Shown here: positions 23,578 through 35,325 of the stretch, piece by piece
How positions within the stretch are numbered: the stretch's first letter is position 1
How the letters are laid out: every line of letters starts with the position of its first letter
Origin: Flabesymbios commensalis
Taxonomy: Eukaryota > Annelida > Polychaeta > Terebellida > Flabelligeridae
Direction: 5' to 3'
Assembly: GCA_964017125.1 (NCBI GenBank)
Contig: OZ024905.1
Location: forward strand, 32,957,534 to 33,021,533
DNA length: 64,000 nucleotides
Translations under genes and position numbers: made by a program
The notes under the pieces: model-generated
The model's input: only the letters and a program-made list of their open reading frames with translations
Database searches by the model: none
What the model was told of the DNA's origin: nothing

Positions 23578-25339
23578 AACTACAAATACATAGAACAGCC
23601 CGTTCTATATATTTGTAAGAATTGACGAAAAAAAGAGTATAGTGATTATTAGGAGGATAACATTAAAAAATTATAAATCATAAAGAATATAGAGTGTTTA
23701 CTAGAAACAAAAAATTTAGCTAGTTTTCTCACTGTTTCTCACAGTAACAGCAAAATCAAAACCTTATTATGTTTAATCAAATAAACAGCAAATAGTCAGC
23801 GAAATAAATTAAACCAAAAGTTGTATTAGTTATATAAGCTATTTATAATAAAAGTACTCAAATTAAACGACCTGTCATAGATATACTAACAAAACCATCG
23901 AATTAGTGTTCATATTATCAAGATAATTAATATAACTGAAAACAATCTACGCTCTATCAAGATAAAAAATGTCACTATCAATTTTAAAAAATGTTGTTTC
24001 TTGAAAGTGATCATGATCGGGAATTCAATGCATTGTAAAAATGTATCTATACAACCACAATCTGATCACCTGACTGATGACAAAATGTCGCTTGGCTTTT
24101 CAGTGTCGACAGTATTCACCTGACTACCCACACGCATACATTAACAACTATTATTTCATAAATCTGCACTATGCTTTTTTCGGCTAATAATAATTTTCAA
24201 CATTTATAACAACACTGTACACACAAAAGTATAACATCAAGCGGACTATCACAAAATAACTGACTAGCTGCTGAAAGTAATGAGAAGTAATAGTATTATT
24301 ATTATTATTATTACTGTTATTCTTATGATGAGCAAGCCTACTACTCTCTGAAACTGTACATTTGATAGCAAAATGAATGCATGGGGTCGTGGACCATTTT
24401 CGTGCACATAGAGGCTAAACTGGATCATGAACACCTGCTTAGAAAGGATGGTGTGATGAAGCGAAAATTAATGTACGTTTGGCCAGTATTACAGAAACAA
24501 AGTGGTGTAAACAATGCCTTGGGTCGACTAATGTGAAAAAGAACAGAACGCAGATCAAATCCACCTAGATCAATCGCTGCATGACTCACCATTTTCATCT
24601 AAAAAAATCAAATGTAACACGAACAGTTTCGTTATTAGTTATCAGTATCAGTTATTAGTACATGCTCTTTTACAACAGTTGATATGTTGTGTGATTTGAT
24701 CTAGAAAAAATGCAGCAGAACCATGTACAGCATTTCACCCATATACTGTTATTATGCGTCAATGTCTGGTTTTGCTTTTGCAATGTAACGTTTTGCCCAG
24801 CAGTGTGTCCAATGCTACTTCTGTTGGCGGTAGCTGTTGGCGGTAGCTTAAGGAAAGTTAACACTTTAGTCCTCTTGTTTAGTCATTTGTAAATTCAATT
24901 TTGTGACAGTTTCTGATGTGGATCGCATTTTTGGTGTGGACTGTAGTTCTCTGTTACCATTGCATTTCCATTATTGGATCTATCCCCAAAGCACATATTC
25001 TATTTTTGTTGCAATATCATAAGCCTGATCATAACCTCTGTTCATCCTGGCACTACTTCTCACTTAAAAACCCCACAGCAATGTACACTGAACTATAGAC
25101 AAACAACAAATATTTATTGTTCACATGAACTATTGAATCTGTTTGCACGAACTTTCCTATCTGTTGTGATATTGCATTGTGTTTCTGTGCTGACGCTGAC
25201 AACTTCAGACTGAGAGGAAGCAGAAATTAATACGAAAATTAAGGGTATCTTATTAAGGGTATCACCGAATAGCATACATTGCATCCACAAAAAATATTGC
25301 TCGGTTTTTTTTAACTGTATTTTAAACTGTATTAAGTAG
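23578..25339. other. No gene seen; (ATT)n and a SINE scrap
   Basis: An (ATT)n run lies at about 24293-24322. Directly after it, 24400-24460 (GTGCACATAGAGGCTAAACTGG on the reverse strand of the SINE) is a diverged SINE 3'-half. A short direct repeat GTTGGCGGTAGCT lies at 24823-24848. Confidence 0.5.
24395..24462 (-). mobile_element. Diverged SINE fragment
   Basis: GTGCACATAGAGGCTAAACT, ATGAACACCTGC and GGATGGTGTGATGA correspond to the reverse complement of the SINE region TCACCATCCTCAGGAGGTTC to CCTATATGTGCAC. Confidence 0.65.
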
Positions 25340-26060
25340 ACATTTTAAATGGCACATCCCTCAATAAAACCGAACATTTTGTTCTATAGCAATGGTCCAA
25401 GTATCTGGCATGGTTTTACAGATATTAGCCAACACATTGTTATGTCAATAATTGTCCCATATCGGTCATTTTTTAATTTAATACAGTTTCACATTTTTCA
25501 GGACATTTCCCTCTCCGAAATATTTTTTTTAATAGTAATGGTCTAGCGATCTGCTACGATTTTCCAGCTATTATACATAATAAAGTCAAAAGTTGCCGCA
25601 GCTCGGCCATTTTGCTTTTTATCAACGTGAATTTTTTCACGGTATATCCCTACTATAGAAACCGCACATTTTGTTCTATAGTAATGGACTAGCTATTTGG
25701 CATAGTTTTTCAGATATTACGACGATAATCAGCCATTTTGGGCGCCATGACCTAGTTTTTGCCCGAATATTTTCCAATTTCGAACTAATCCGAGTTATTA
25801 GTGAAATGGATATATGGTACGAATTTTGGAGCAATACATATAAAAATGGTGAGTGAATCGCGTTAACGAGAAAATTTATTGATCGAAAAAAAGTCAATGT
25901 CATAGGCGTCACAGAAACGTCAAATGTGAAATTTTTCAATCTTTGAACATGATTAACCTGTATGTGAAGTTTAATGTTCATTCCAGTTACGCGAAACAAG
26001 TTATAGTGCTAAAAGTGGCGGACAGACGGACGCACGAACGGACGGACTGACTCGCCTGGT
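25340..26060. repeat. Diverged dispersed repeats related to the 145-bp array
   Basis: Blocks at about 25376-25445, 25525-25620 and 25640-25750 share TTTGTTCTATAGTAATGG, the 'ctagc...tggcat...gttt' context and GCCATTTTG with the array at 43700-45400. The right part ends in a run of GGACGGAC-like triplets (about 26018-26045), typical of degenerate dispersed repeats in marine invertebrates. Confidence 0.65.
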
Positions 26061-27249
26061 GACAACATATGTGGGGCTATTTGGAAATAGTTGAATGTCA
26101 GATAAAATCTTAAATATCATAAAATCAAACAGAGATTAATTTTAGTCACTTATGCAATATGTACTCTTGGTATATCTGTCATTTATTTTACTCAAAAGTA
26201 TTATTCTGTTGTTTTTGAGCATTTTTGCTGATTTTTGTCCCGTTGAAAATTGTTTATAACTACGATGTGAAAAAATAGCCGCTCTGGGTACTCTGCCTAT
26301 GGAGAACATACACTGTCAGAAGGCGCATGATCAGTGAAAAGATGCAATAGAATAAGCCTTGGACCCAGGCTAGGCATAGAAAATAATGACTTATCAGAGA
26401 TGTTGCTATTTGGGACACTTTCGTACTTTTAGTTATAATTCGATGGTTGGAAGAAAATTAGTTATATATATATGAAACAACTATTTACCCTGTTGTAAAG
26501 GCTAAGACCATGTATTACCCGATACACAATTTCTAAACGTGCTCATCTTTAGACAGCTTCAGTAAGCCAATACAAATACACTTCTAAGCTGAAAAAATGT
26601 TGAAAAAATGTTAACTTGTAAATTTTAAGACATGAAAATGAACGGAATAACTAATCAATCATGACTAGATTAGTAAAATATTACATCGAATCAATTAATA
26701 ATTTCAACATCTAGGTAAAATCAACGGTTATAAGTTGCAAAATATGCACTACCAACTGCTAACCGAAAACATATGTTATTTGAAAATTTGTATCAGAAAT
26801 ATATTTTATTTGTAGAAATAACTAAATAAAAACATTAAAGGGGCTTCACAGTCTTGATATTACGTTATGGGAGTTAAAATACAATTTTTTGAAGTTCTTG
26901 ACTGAAAACACCCCCCGGTTAGGTAGTTATTAGATAAACAAAGCTTAGTGTTTCCCACCGGGTAGCATAGAGTCACGTGATCAATGTTGTGCGCAGTTGT
27001 TCAAAGCTGCATAACTGTTTTGTTTATTACGCCAGAAATAACATAAAACGTACAAAACAATCATTCATGTTCTTTTACAGGCGTTTTAAATGCACGAAAA
27101 CTGGTAAATGTAGCAGAATTAGTTCCCCATATGATACACTATCAAAAATTATTAAGTAGTGAATCGGTGTATGTACAGTTTGTATGTAAAATAGTGGTTA
27201 AATTATGCGTCAATATAATGTTACATTGGCCAACATCAAACCACCCTAA
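26061..27249. other. AT-rich sequence, no gene seen
   Basis: No recognisable coding or repeat structure. Confidence 0.5.
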
Positions 27250-27358
27250 TAACAAATACGAGACGTTGAATCGAGTTGGCTTAATGTTGGGCCACTACCA
27301 CAAACGATGGGCCAACATTAGACTACCATTAGATCAGTGTCTCGTGTTAGCTGAGATA
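27250..27358. mobile_element. Palindromic MITE copy with TA flanks
   Basis: The left end TAACAAATACGAGACGTTGA and the right end GTGTCTCGTGTTAGCTGAGATA are inverted. The core is GGCTTAATGTTGGGCCACTA / GATGGGCCAACATTAGAC. It belongs to the same family as 52947-53057. Confidence 0.8.
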
Positions 27359-28271
27359 CAACACCCACATAACCAGCTGTAGATGTCCTCAGACTAGGTG
27401 AGAGGACACCTGTGGAAATCGGTTACCAGTTGGTTACAGTAAAGTCATTTTACCGAATTTCGTGATTTATGTGACTGCATGTGATGATTAACGATAAAAT
27501 AACATAAATTCTGATATTGTCTAGTAGCATTTTGCTATATTTTGAAATGCCCATGAGATACCAACTAAAAAAACTGCACAGAAAATCACAATAATTAAAA
27601 GAGCGAGAAAGACGATTTACGTCACTGGATTTGTAGCTAATTCCTTACTACAATCAATCTCGCACGTATAACGGTCAGGGGAGAGAGTTTTTTATTAGTG
27701 TCAGGACAAAGACTCAGATGTTGACCCACACTTAAAATCACCATACAAAGAATAGAGTCCCATTTGTCAAGTGAGTGACATTATCTACACCGGCTCCGAA
27801 ATTAAACATGACATTATATGCATGTCTCACCCATATCATACACCGTAATAACTCATAGGAATGCCTAAATGAAGTGACAAAATAAACTGGATACTGTGAA
27901 ATGCATCTATTATCAGTTCAAAATGGTTATTCTTACTCCGCTGTGATCAGCTTGTTTTGGTGGGGTAGCAATGTTTACAAATTATCAAACTTAAATCAAT
28001 AATAACTCAGCAACCGGATGAGTAAAATCAAAAATTAAAACACCATTCTGTATTAAATAATGTTTCGAATAAAATATCCAGCCTGTGAAGCCACTTTAAC
28101 CTTGTATATAGGTAAATATGCAGCATTATATACTCATTTAGGAATATTGTAACACATATCACATCAAATAGACAATCTAATAATGCTATGGAGCGGTAAG
28201 CTTAAACCTTTGAACTCAAACCTGATTTTGGCCATTTTGGTCTTTTTGAAGTTCCAGGCTTGACAAAAATT
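27359..28271. other. No gene seen
   Basis: AT-rich. No coding or repeat signal until the minisatellite flank. Confidence 0.5.
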
Positions 28272-30310
28272 CACGCGTGATGCGGCTGCGGCAGGGCTGC
28301 TTAATCACAGGCAATAATGCGGGACAAACAATATGTAGGAGAGACAATATGTGAAAGAGACAATATGTGAGACAGACATTATGTGGGAAAGAAAATATGT
28401 GGGACAGACAATATGTGGTACAGACAATATGTGGGACAGACAATATGTGGGACAGACAATATGTGGGACAGGCATTATGTGGGACAGACAATATAAGGGG
28501 ACAGACAATATGTGGTAAACACAATAAGTGAGAAAGAAAATATGTGGGACAGACAATATGTGATTCAGACAATATGTGGGACAGACAATATGTGGGACAG
28601 ACAATATGTGGGACAGGCATTATGTGGGACAGACAATATAAGGGGACTTACAATATGTGGTACAGACAATGTGTGGGACAGCCAATATGTGGGACAGACA
28701 ATATGTGGGAAACACAATAAGTGAGAAAGAAAATATGTAGGACAGACAATATGTGATTCAGACAATATGTGGGACAGACAATATGTGGGACAGACAATAT
28801 GTGGGACAGGCATTATGTGGGACAGACAATATAAGGGGGCAGACAATATGTGGTAAACACAATAAGTGAGAAAGAAAATATGTGGGACAGACAATATGTG
28901 ATTCAGACAATATGTGGGACAGACAATATGTGGGACAGACAATATGTGGGACAGACAATATGTGGGACAGGCATTATGTGGGACAGACAATATAAGGGGA
29001 CATACAATATGTGGTACAGACAATGTGTGGGACAGCCAATATGTGGGACAGACAATATGTGGGAAACACAATAAGTGAGAAAGAAAATATGTAGGACAGA
29101 CAATATGTGATTCAGACAATATGTGGGACAGACAATATGTGGGACAGACAATATGTGGGACAGGCATTATGTGGGACAGACAATATAAGGGGACAGACAA
29201 TATGTGGTACAGACAATGTGTGGGACAGACAATATGTGGGACAGGCATTATGTGGGACAGAAATTATGTGGGACAGACAATATGTGGGACACACACTATG
29301 TGAGACAGACAATATGTGGGACAGGTAATATGTGGGAGAGACAATATGTGGGACAGACAATATGTGGGACAGACAATATAAGGGACAGACAATATGTGGG
29401 ACAGACAATATGTGGGACAGACAGTATGTGGAACATAAAATATGTGGGACAGACAATATGTGGGACACACACTATGTGAGACAGACAATATGTAGGACAG
29501 GTAATATGTGGGACAGGCAATTTGTGGGACAGACAATATGTGGGACATACAATATGTGGGACAGACAATATAAGGGACAGACAATATGCGGGACAGACAA
29601 TATGTGAGACAGACAATATGTGGGACAGACAATATGTGGAACATAAAATATGTGGGACAGACAATATGTGGGACAGACAATAAGTGGGAGAGACAATATG
29701 TGGGACAGGCATTATGTGGGACGGAAATTATGTGGGACTGACAATATGTGGGAGACACATTTTTTGGGACAGACAATATGTGAGAAAGGCAATATGTGGG
29801 AGAAACAATATGTGGGACAGACAATTTGTGGGATAAATAATATGTGGGACAGACAATATGTGGGAGAGACAATATGTGGGACAGACAATATGTGGGACAG
29901 ACAATATGTGGAGCAGACAATAATGTGGAAGAGACCATATAATATGTCGGTCATACAATAACAGACAATTTGTGTGACAGACAATACGTGGGAGAGAAAA
30001 TATGTGGGAGAAAAAATATGTAGAGCAGAAAATAATGTGGGAGAGACAATATGTGGGAGAGACAATATGTGGGATAGACAATATGTGGGACAAACAATAT
30101 GTGGGAAAGAAAACATTTGCGACGGAAAATAATGTGGGAGAGACAATATAATATGTGGGATATACATTACGAGAGGAAATAAAATAGTCTTCGTCGTTAG
30201 CGGAGACATTTAAAAAACACGTGTGAAATCACGATGTTTGAAAACAGCGATACTTTGTAGGCCTATTACTATTATGTTATCATGTTAACGAGGATCATAA
30301 ACAAATCAAT
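28272..30310. repeat. 16-bp minisatellite block 1 with unique flanks
   Basis: The array (about 28318-30180) is built from the 16-bp unit GTGGGACAGACAATAT and variants such as GGCATTATGTGG, AATATAAGGGGACAGAC and ACACAATAAGTGAGAAAG. The variants recur together at about 340-350 bp, giving a higher-order repeat. The unit has no stop codon in any of six frames, so frames of up to 227 codons appear on both strands with a 16-residue period. The left flank (CGTGATGCGGCTGCGGC, CAGGCAATAATGCGGGAC) and right flank (GATGTTTGAAAACA, GCGATACTTTGTAGGCC) are shared with block 2. Confidence 0.97.
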
Positions 30311-30772
30311 GCCACAGAAGTCATAGAAAGGTCAAAATATGAAGTCAATCAAGGTTTAGTCAGACTGTCTGATTATGAAGTTTGATGTGCATTGTAGTAC
30401 CAGTCTGGTACACCACTAGTCTGAGTTAGACACAATCACGAGGGTTAGCGTCAGAGATGGACAGCATATCAAAAGCTGGGTTTTATATGCTGGTAGACAG
30501 TCAACGCTGAGATCAACAATTTGATGAAAATTGATAAATTAACTAATAAAGCGTTTAAATCCATACGTTAAGACATTAGTCCAATGAAATCTGTCATTAT
30601 AACATAAAAATTATTGATCAAACAATGACACGTCAATTCATCCATCATCCGCACACCAGTTTTGGGGGAACACCTTCACGAATGGCAATGATTTCAGACT
30701 CTGTATTATCGCAAACATTGTCTGTTATTACGGACCCTACGTGCATCACCCGAAAACCGTGATCCAAAAAGT
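30311..30772. other. Spacer between minisatellite blocks
   Basis: Unique AT-rich sequence of about 460 bp. Its start (GTCATAGAAAGGTCAAAATATGAAG-like words) loosely resembles the dispersed repeat at 25890-25960. No gene. Confidence 0.5.
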
Positions 30773-31762
30773 CACCCGTGATGCGGCTGCGGCGGACCAA
30801 GTAGAATACAGTAAGCAGGGCTGCCTAATAACAGGCAATAATGCGGGACAGAAATTATGTGGGACAGACAATATGTGGGACACACACTATGTGGGACAGA
30901 CAATATGTGGGACAGGCAATATGTGGGAGAGACAATATGTGGGACAGACAATATGTGGGACAGACACTATGTGGGACAGACGATATGTGGGAGAGACAAT
31001 ATGTGGGACACACACTATGTGGGACAGACAAAATGTGGGACAGACAAAATGTGGGACAGACATTATAAGGAGAATATCTGGTACTGACAATGTGTGGTAC
31101 AGACAATATGTGGTACAGACAATATGTGAGACACACACTATGTGGGACAGACAATATGTGGGACATACAAAATGTGGGACAGACAATATAAGGAGAATAT
31201 TTGGTAATGACAATGTGTGGTACAGACAATATGTGGTACAGACAATATGTGGGACAGACAAAATGTGGGGGAGACAATGTGTAGGACATACAGTATGTGA
31301 GACTGATATTATGTGGTACAGATAATATGTGGGACACACACTATGTGGGACAGACAATATGTGGGACAGGCAATATGTGGGACAGACAATATGTGGGAGA
31401 GACAATGTGTGGGACATACAGTATGTGGGACAGAAATTATGTGGGACAGACAATATGTGGGACACACACTATGTGGGACAGACAATATGTAGGAGAGACA
31501 ATATGTGGAAGACAATATGTGGGACATACAATATGTGGGACGGAAAAAAAGTGGGACAGACAATAATGTAGAACAGACAATATAATATGTCGGACATACA
31601 ATATCTGGGACAGACAATATGTGGGAGAGAAAATTTTTGGGAGAAAAAATATGTGTGAAATCATGATGTTTGAAAACATCCCCGGTTTCAAACTAGCGAT
31701 ACTTTGTAGGCCTATTACTATATGTTATCCTGTTAATGAGGATCATAAACAAATCAATATTA
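30773..31762. repeat. 16-bp minisatellite block 2 with the same flanks
   Basis: The same unit and same flanking sequences as block 1, in the same orientation, with a shorter array (about 840-31650 of 30-31 kb). The left flank has about 25 extra bases, and the right flank has an extra CATCCCCGGTTTCAAACTA-type insertion relative to block 1. The variant mix differs (ACACACTATGTGG, TAAGGAGAATAT), so the arrays have evolved independently since the duplication. Confidence 0.96.
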
Positions 31763-32310
31763 GCGACTGGAGAGCATTCACGTCGATCTTAGACATGCAA
31801 ACTATCCCATGGCTGACATGTTGGATATGAAAATTAGCTGATTTTCGAACTGAACCAGACTAATCCATCATAGCGTGTTTAGAACTAATTTCGGGAATAT
31901 CGGATCAATATTGGCGACTGGAGAGCGTTTACTTCGATCTTGGATATGCAAATTAGCCCATGGTGGCCATTTTGGATATGCAAATTAGCTGATTTTCGAA
32001 CTCAAACAGGACAATCCATCAGCTGGTGTTCAGAAATGAAATCGCGAAGATCAGATGAATATTGGCGGCTGGAGAGCGTTTACGTCGATCTTGAATGTGT
32101 AAATTAGTCCATGTCGGTTTCAATATGCAAACTAGCTGATTTTTAAACTAAACCAGGATAATCAATCGGAGGGTGTTCACAAAAAAAAATTGCGAAGACT
32201 GGATGAATATTGGCGACTGGAGAGCGTCTACTTTTATCTTGGATATGCAAATTAGCTGAATTTCGAACTGAACCAGGATAATTCATCACAGCGTGTTCAG
32301 AAACAAGGGG
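31763..32310. repeat. 149-bp tandem repeats, about 3.7 copies
   Basis: GCGACTGGAGAGC-type starts recur at about 31763, 31912, 32066 and 32211. Each unit contains TCTTGGATATGCAAATTAGC and AACTGAACCAGGATAATCCA. A further copy and a half is at 45945-46125. Confidence 0.88.
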
Positions 32311-33059
32311 TACCAGGGGCTTTGACGCTTGTCAACAGCATTGCAGAAAAAATCAGCCATAGATGTGTCAGAGAATGTATATCTTATTACCATGAAAATA
32401 ACATATTAATAGGCCTATATATAGCCTACCCGGTAGTGGGCCTATGTTTTTTATACCCTATCAATCGATGACATTTATATTATAATATGTTCGATTTCCA
32501 AGATACATTTTTGTTGACTTCACACACATTCTAAAGTACTGCACCTAATTTTAAAATGCTTGACAAAGAATCATTTTACAGGACTACAATCAATGTTGAT
32601 ATTATAAATTATTAATTAGCCAAGATTTTTCAAGAAGTCTTGAATTTTAATTTTAATTATTCCGTCGTAATTTGGCCTAACAAAAATAGTCAGAGTTGTG
32701 AAACAGTCGGTTTTGATTGTCGCTTACACAGCCGTGAAATCTACAACAGTACTACCCTAATCCATCACTATCACATCTAGACGTGATGCACTCTCAACAC
32801 ACACACGTGATACCAAATACAGAAATGACTGCACACACAGTAGGCCTAAGGAGAAAGACCCATCAAGGGTTTCTCAGCTCACACAGACCTTTGCTGAAAC
32901 GTTGCTGTAATGTTGGGTCAGTTCCAAATATATCAGGCCAACGTTGAGGCAATGTTAGTTTGGCTGTGGCAATTGACTGAGCATGTTTAATCATTTAAAC
33001 CCAATAGAATTATCCAGTCAAAATTACACCCAAACGAGGTATTAAACGTGTGCCAAATT
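32311..33059. other. No gene seen; diverged MITE at about 32880-32965
   Basis: AT-rich. A weak palindromic MITE relic (ATGTTGGGTCAG, CAGGCCAACGTTGAGGCAAT) is the only recognisable structure. Confidence 0.5.
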
Positions 33060-33545
33060 TGTAGCATATGTTAAAAATCATATTTGACCTTGAAGTTGAC
33101 TTTGAGTATGACCTGAAATCACCAAAGTATTAGAGTAAATAGATTTCTCACACAAAATCCCTTGAAAAAGACGTATAACTCATGTTCATAGCTTTATTTG
33201 TTACGAATCATATCTTTCTTTACTTGACCTTAAAATTGACATTTTGGCCTTGAAGATGACCTCTAATCATTAAAATAGCATCAGAAATCACACCAAAAAG
33301 ACGTATCACACTTGTTTCTATTTGCGTTTTTTTCGTTTCTATTTCTTCACATTTTTTACCTTGAAATTGATCTTACGATCTTGAAGATGACCTTGGATCA
33401 CCAAAATAATACTATAAAAATGAGCTGTTACATGTTCCCAGCTTTATTTGATAAAAATGGTAGTTTTGCTTACTTGACTTTGAAATTACATGAAAATGAG
33501 GTATTTCACGTGTTCCTAGCTTAATTTGTTGAAAAATGATATTTT
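33060..33545. repeat. Degenerate tandem repeat of about 135 bp
   Basis: Blocks with TTGACCTTGAAGTTGAC-like, GACCT(C)(T)AATCACCAAAAT-like and TTCCTAGCTTTATTTGTT-like words recur about four times (near 33080, 33223, 33353 and 33475). Strongly diverged. Confidence 0.75.
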
Positions 33546-34139
33546 TTACTTGTATTTACAGAAATGCCCAAACGTTTCAAGCTCATCACTCATTTAGATT
33601 TGAATTAAGCATAATAGAATATTTGAGAAAAACTGAAAAAATTGTATATGTAACAAAACAAGGTTAAGTCATTTTTATATAAACCCTAGCTCAGATTATG
33701 TGGTATTGTTATTATACACATTAAATAACTGGTATCTACAGATTGATTGGCAAAACGGTGCAAATTACTGACTTATAGCATCTTTACATTCACATTGATG
33801 ATGTACTCTATTGGCTTATAATGGTGTTTTAGTCTTCATAGGTGTTGTTAAAACTCACTTACGTAGCAGACCTATCAGTTATTTTCAACACGATATGTAG
33901 GCCAGCGCTTTCATGGTCATAGACGAGCCCACACTATAGGGCCTACATAAATTATGAGGGATATCAGTACGGCAACCAGACTCTATTCTAAGAGTGTTGT
34001 TTCTGTAACAAAATCTTGCCATAGTACATCATCGCTGGTGATATGATAGCATCAATAAATAATCTTCAAGATGCAGAGTCGTTGCAAAAATTCTGTAGAT
34101 GATGCATTTGCTACTTATATTTAATTCAGATGACCATTT
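33546..34139. other. No gene seen
   Basis: AT-rich. On the minus strand, 33960-34060 has a short protein-like string (DDVLWQDFVTETTLLE) that may be a continuation of the frame at 34140-34530, but there is not enough to call. Confidence 0.45.
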
Positions 34140-34530
34140 CTAAAGAAGGAATTGGTCCCTGATACGTTGTTGTAGTATGACTTTAAAATGGTTAGCACAG
34201 TCATGAAACAAGAAACTGATGTTGCTTTTTAGCTGGGCCACCTCATCTATTACCAAAAATAACCTCATTGGCGTTATTTCACCTCGGGCAATGATCGTTA
34301 AAGGTGGCACAGATCTATTCAGTTTATAGCAGTTTGTCCCAGTTTCTGTACAGTTAAAACAATCAGACTGTAGTCGGGTTGCGTCGCTATCCTGTGTACA
34401 CTTTATGATAAATGCAACTAAACTCTGAACAAGAAAACATTTTTTCATTTTAAACTCCCACCAGACAGCAGACATTGACCAATCTGGATTTAAAGTAGGT
34501 CTAACAGTACACGGTTTATTGAAATTGGAG
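34140..34530 (-). pseudogene. Possible coding relic, unassigned
   Basis: A minus-strand frame of about 130 codons (the methionine at 34475 gives 111 residues; the frame is open upstream to about 34530). It has a balanced, protein-like composition with PTLNPDWSMSAVWWEF, QSLVAFIIKC and EITPMRLFLVIDEVAQLKSN. I cannot match it to a family. A further protein-like string lies downstream on the same strand (33960-34060) in another frame, which suggests a decayed gene rather than chance. It could be an exon of a host gene or part of a transposon. No terminal repeats were seen nearby. Confidence 0.35.
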
Positions 34531-35128
34531 GCCTTTGACCACTAGTGTAATAAAATGGCATAATAAAAAAAGATAGGCCTACATGTCAGGGCCAGCTAAA
34601 AAAAGTCAATGTGTATTTAGTGTACACATTCCTTAAAAATGGGCTATGTAGATTATATGTAGACTAGATTATGTTCTATTTTTATTGGCCCACGCAATCT
34701 TCAGAAAAAAATGAAAAGTTTTATTATAAGCACAGGTCATTGAGAAGCATTGGAAAGTTAAAATAATCGCTTCTGTAAATGTACTGGTTAGGATGAACCT
34801 CACTATCAGACAATCAAAATCATCTCAGGGCAGGCCCCTCATATCAGTCTCTGATCTACAAGGATTGTCAGCCATTTTAATAGTCAATTGTAGGGCCAAA
34901 AGCAATTTGGAATAGTTTATCTAAAATTAACAAATAAACCTCTTAAATCCTCAGATATTATAAATGTAAGAAAATAAACTTAACAGTCAACCTATGATCT
35001 CCAAATAGTGCATAATAGAAGAGGTGGCCTTTGGCCACATAGCAGCACCGCCCTCCTGTGCCTGCCTGTTCTGACCTGCAAACTTTAGTAGCCATTTTGT
35101 TAATTTTAAGGCTAGAGAAATATGATAT
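34531..35128. other. No gene seen
   Basis: AT-rich sequence. The frame at 34958-35188 extends into the MITE at 35129-35325 and is not protein-like. Confidence 0.5.
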
Positions 35129-35325
35129 ACGGTAGATCTGGTAATATTCTCGAGGTTTTAATTTTTGCGAATTTCGCGGGGAGGACAAATTTGCGAATTT
35201 AAGAATCTCGCGAAAATTATTATTATAGAAGCGCTACTAAAGAAAAATGCACTAAATATCGTGAAAGTCCTAAAATCAGAAATACGCGAAAATTTAAACA
35301 CGCGAAAATTACCAGATCTACAGTA
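35129..35325. mobile_element. 197-bp MITE with TA flanks
   Basis: TIRs TACGGTAGATCTGGTAA and, read inward, TACTGTAGATCTGGTAA. The inner halves also pair (TTTTTGCGAATTTCGCG / CGCGAAAATTTAAACACGCG). TATA at both edges is compatible with TA target duplication, as in Tc1/mariner-type MITEs. Non-coding. Confidence 0.85.

Noticed and set aside
28318-30180. CRISPR-like regular repeats
   Set aside because: The 16-bp units are contiguous without unique spacers, and the genome is animal.
28565-31465. Long frames (up to 227 codons) rich in Cys/His/Pro on both strands
   Set aside because: They are products of the stop-free 16-bp minisatellite. Every frame and strand is open with a 16-residue period.
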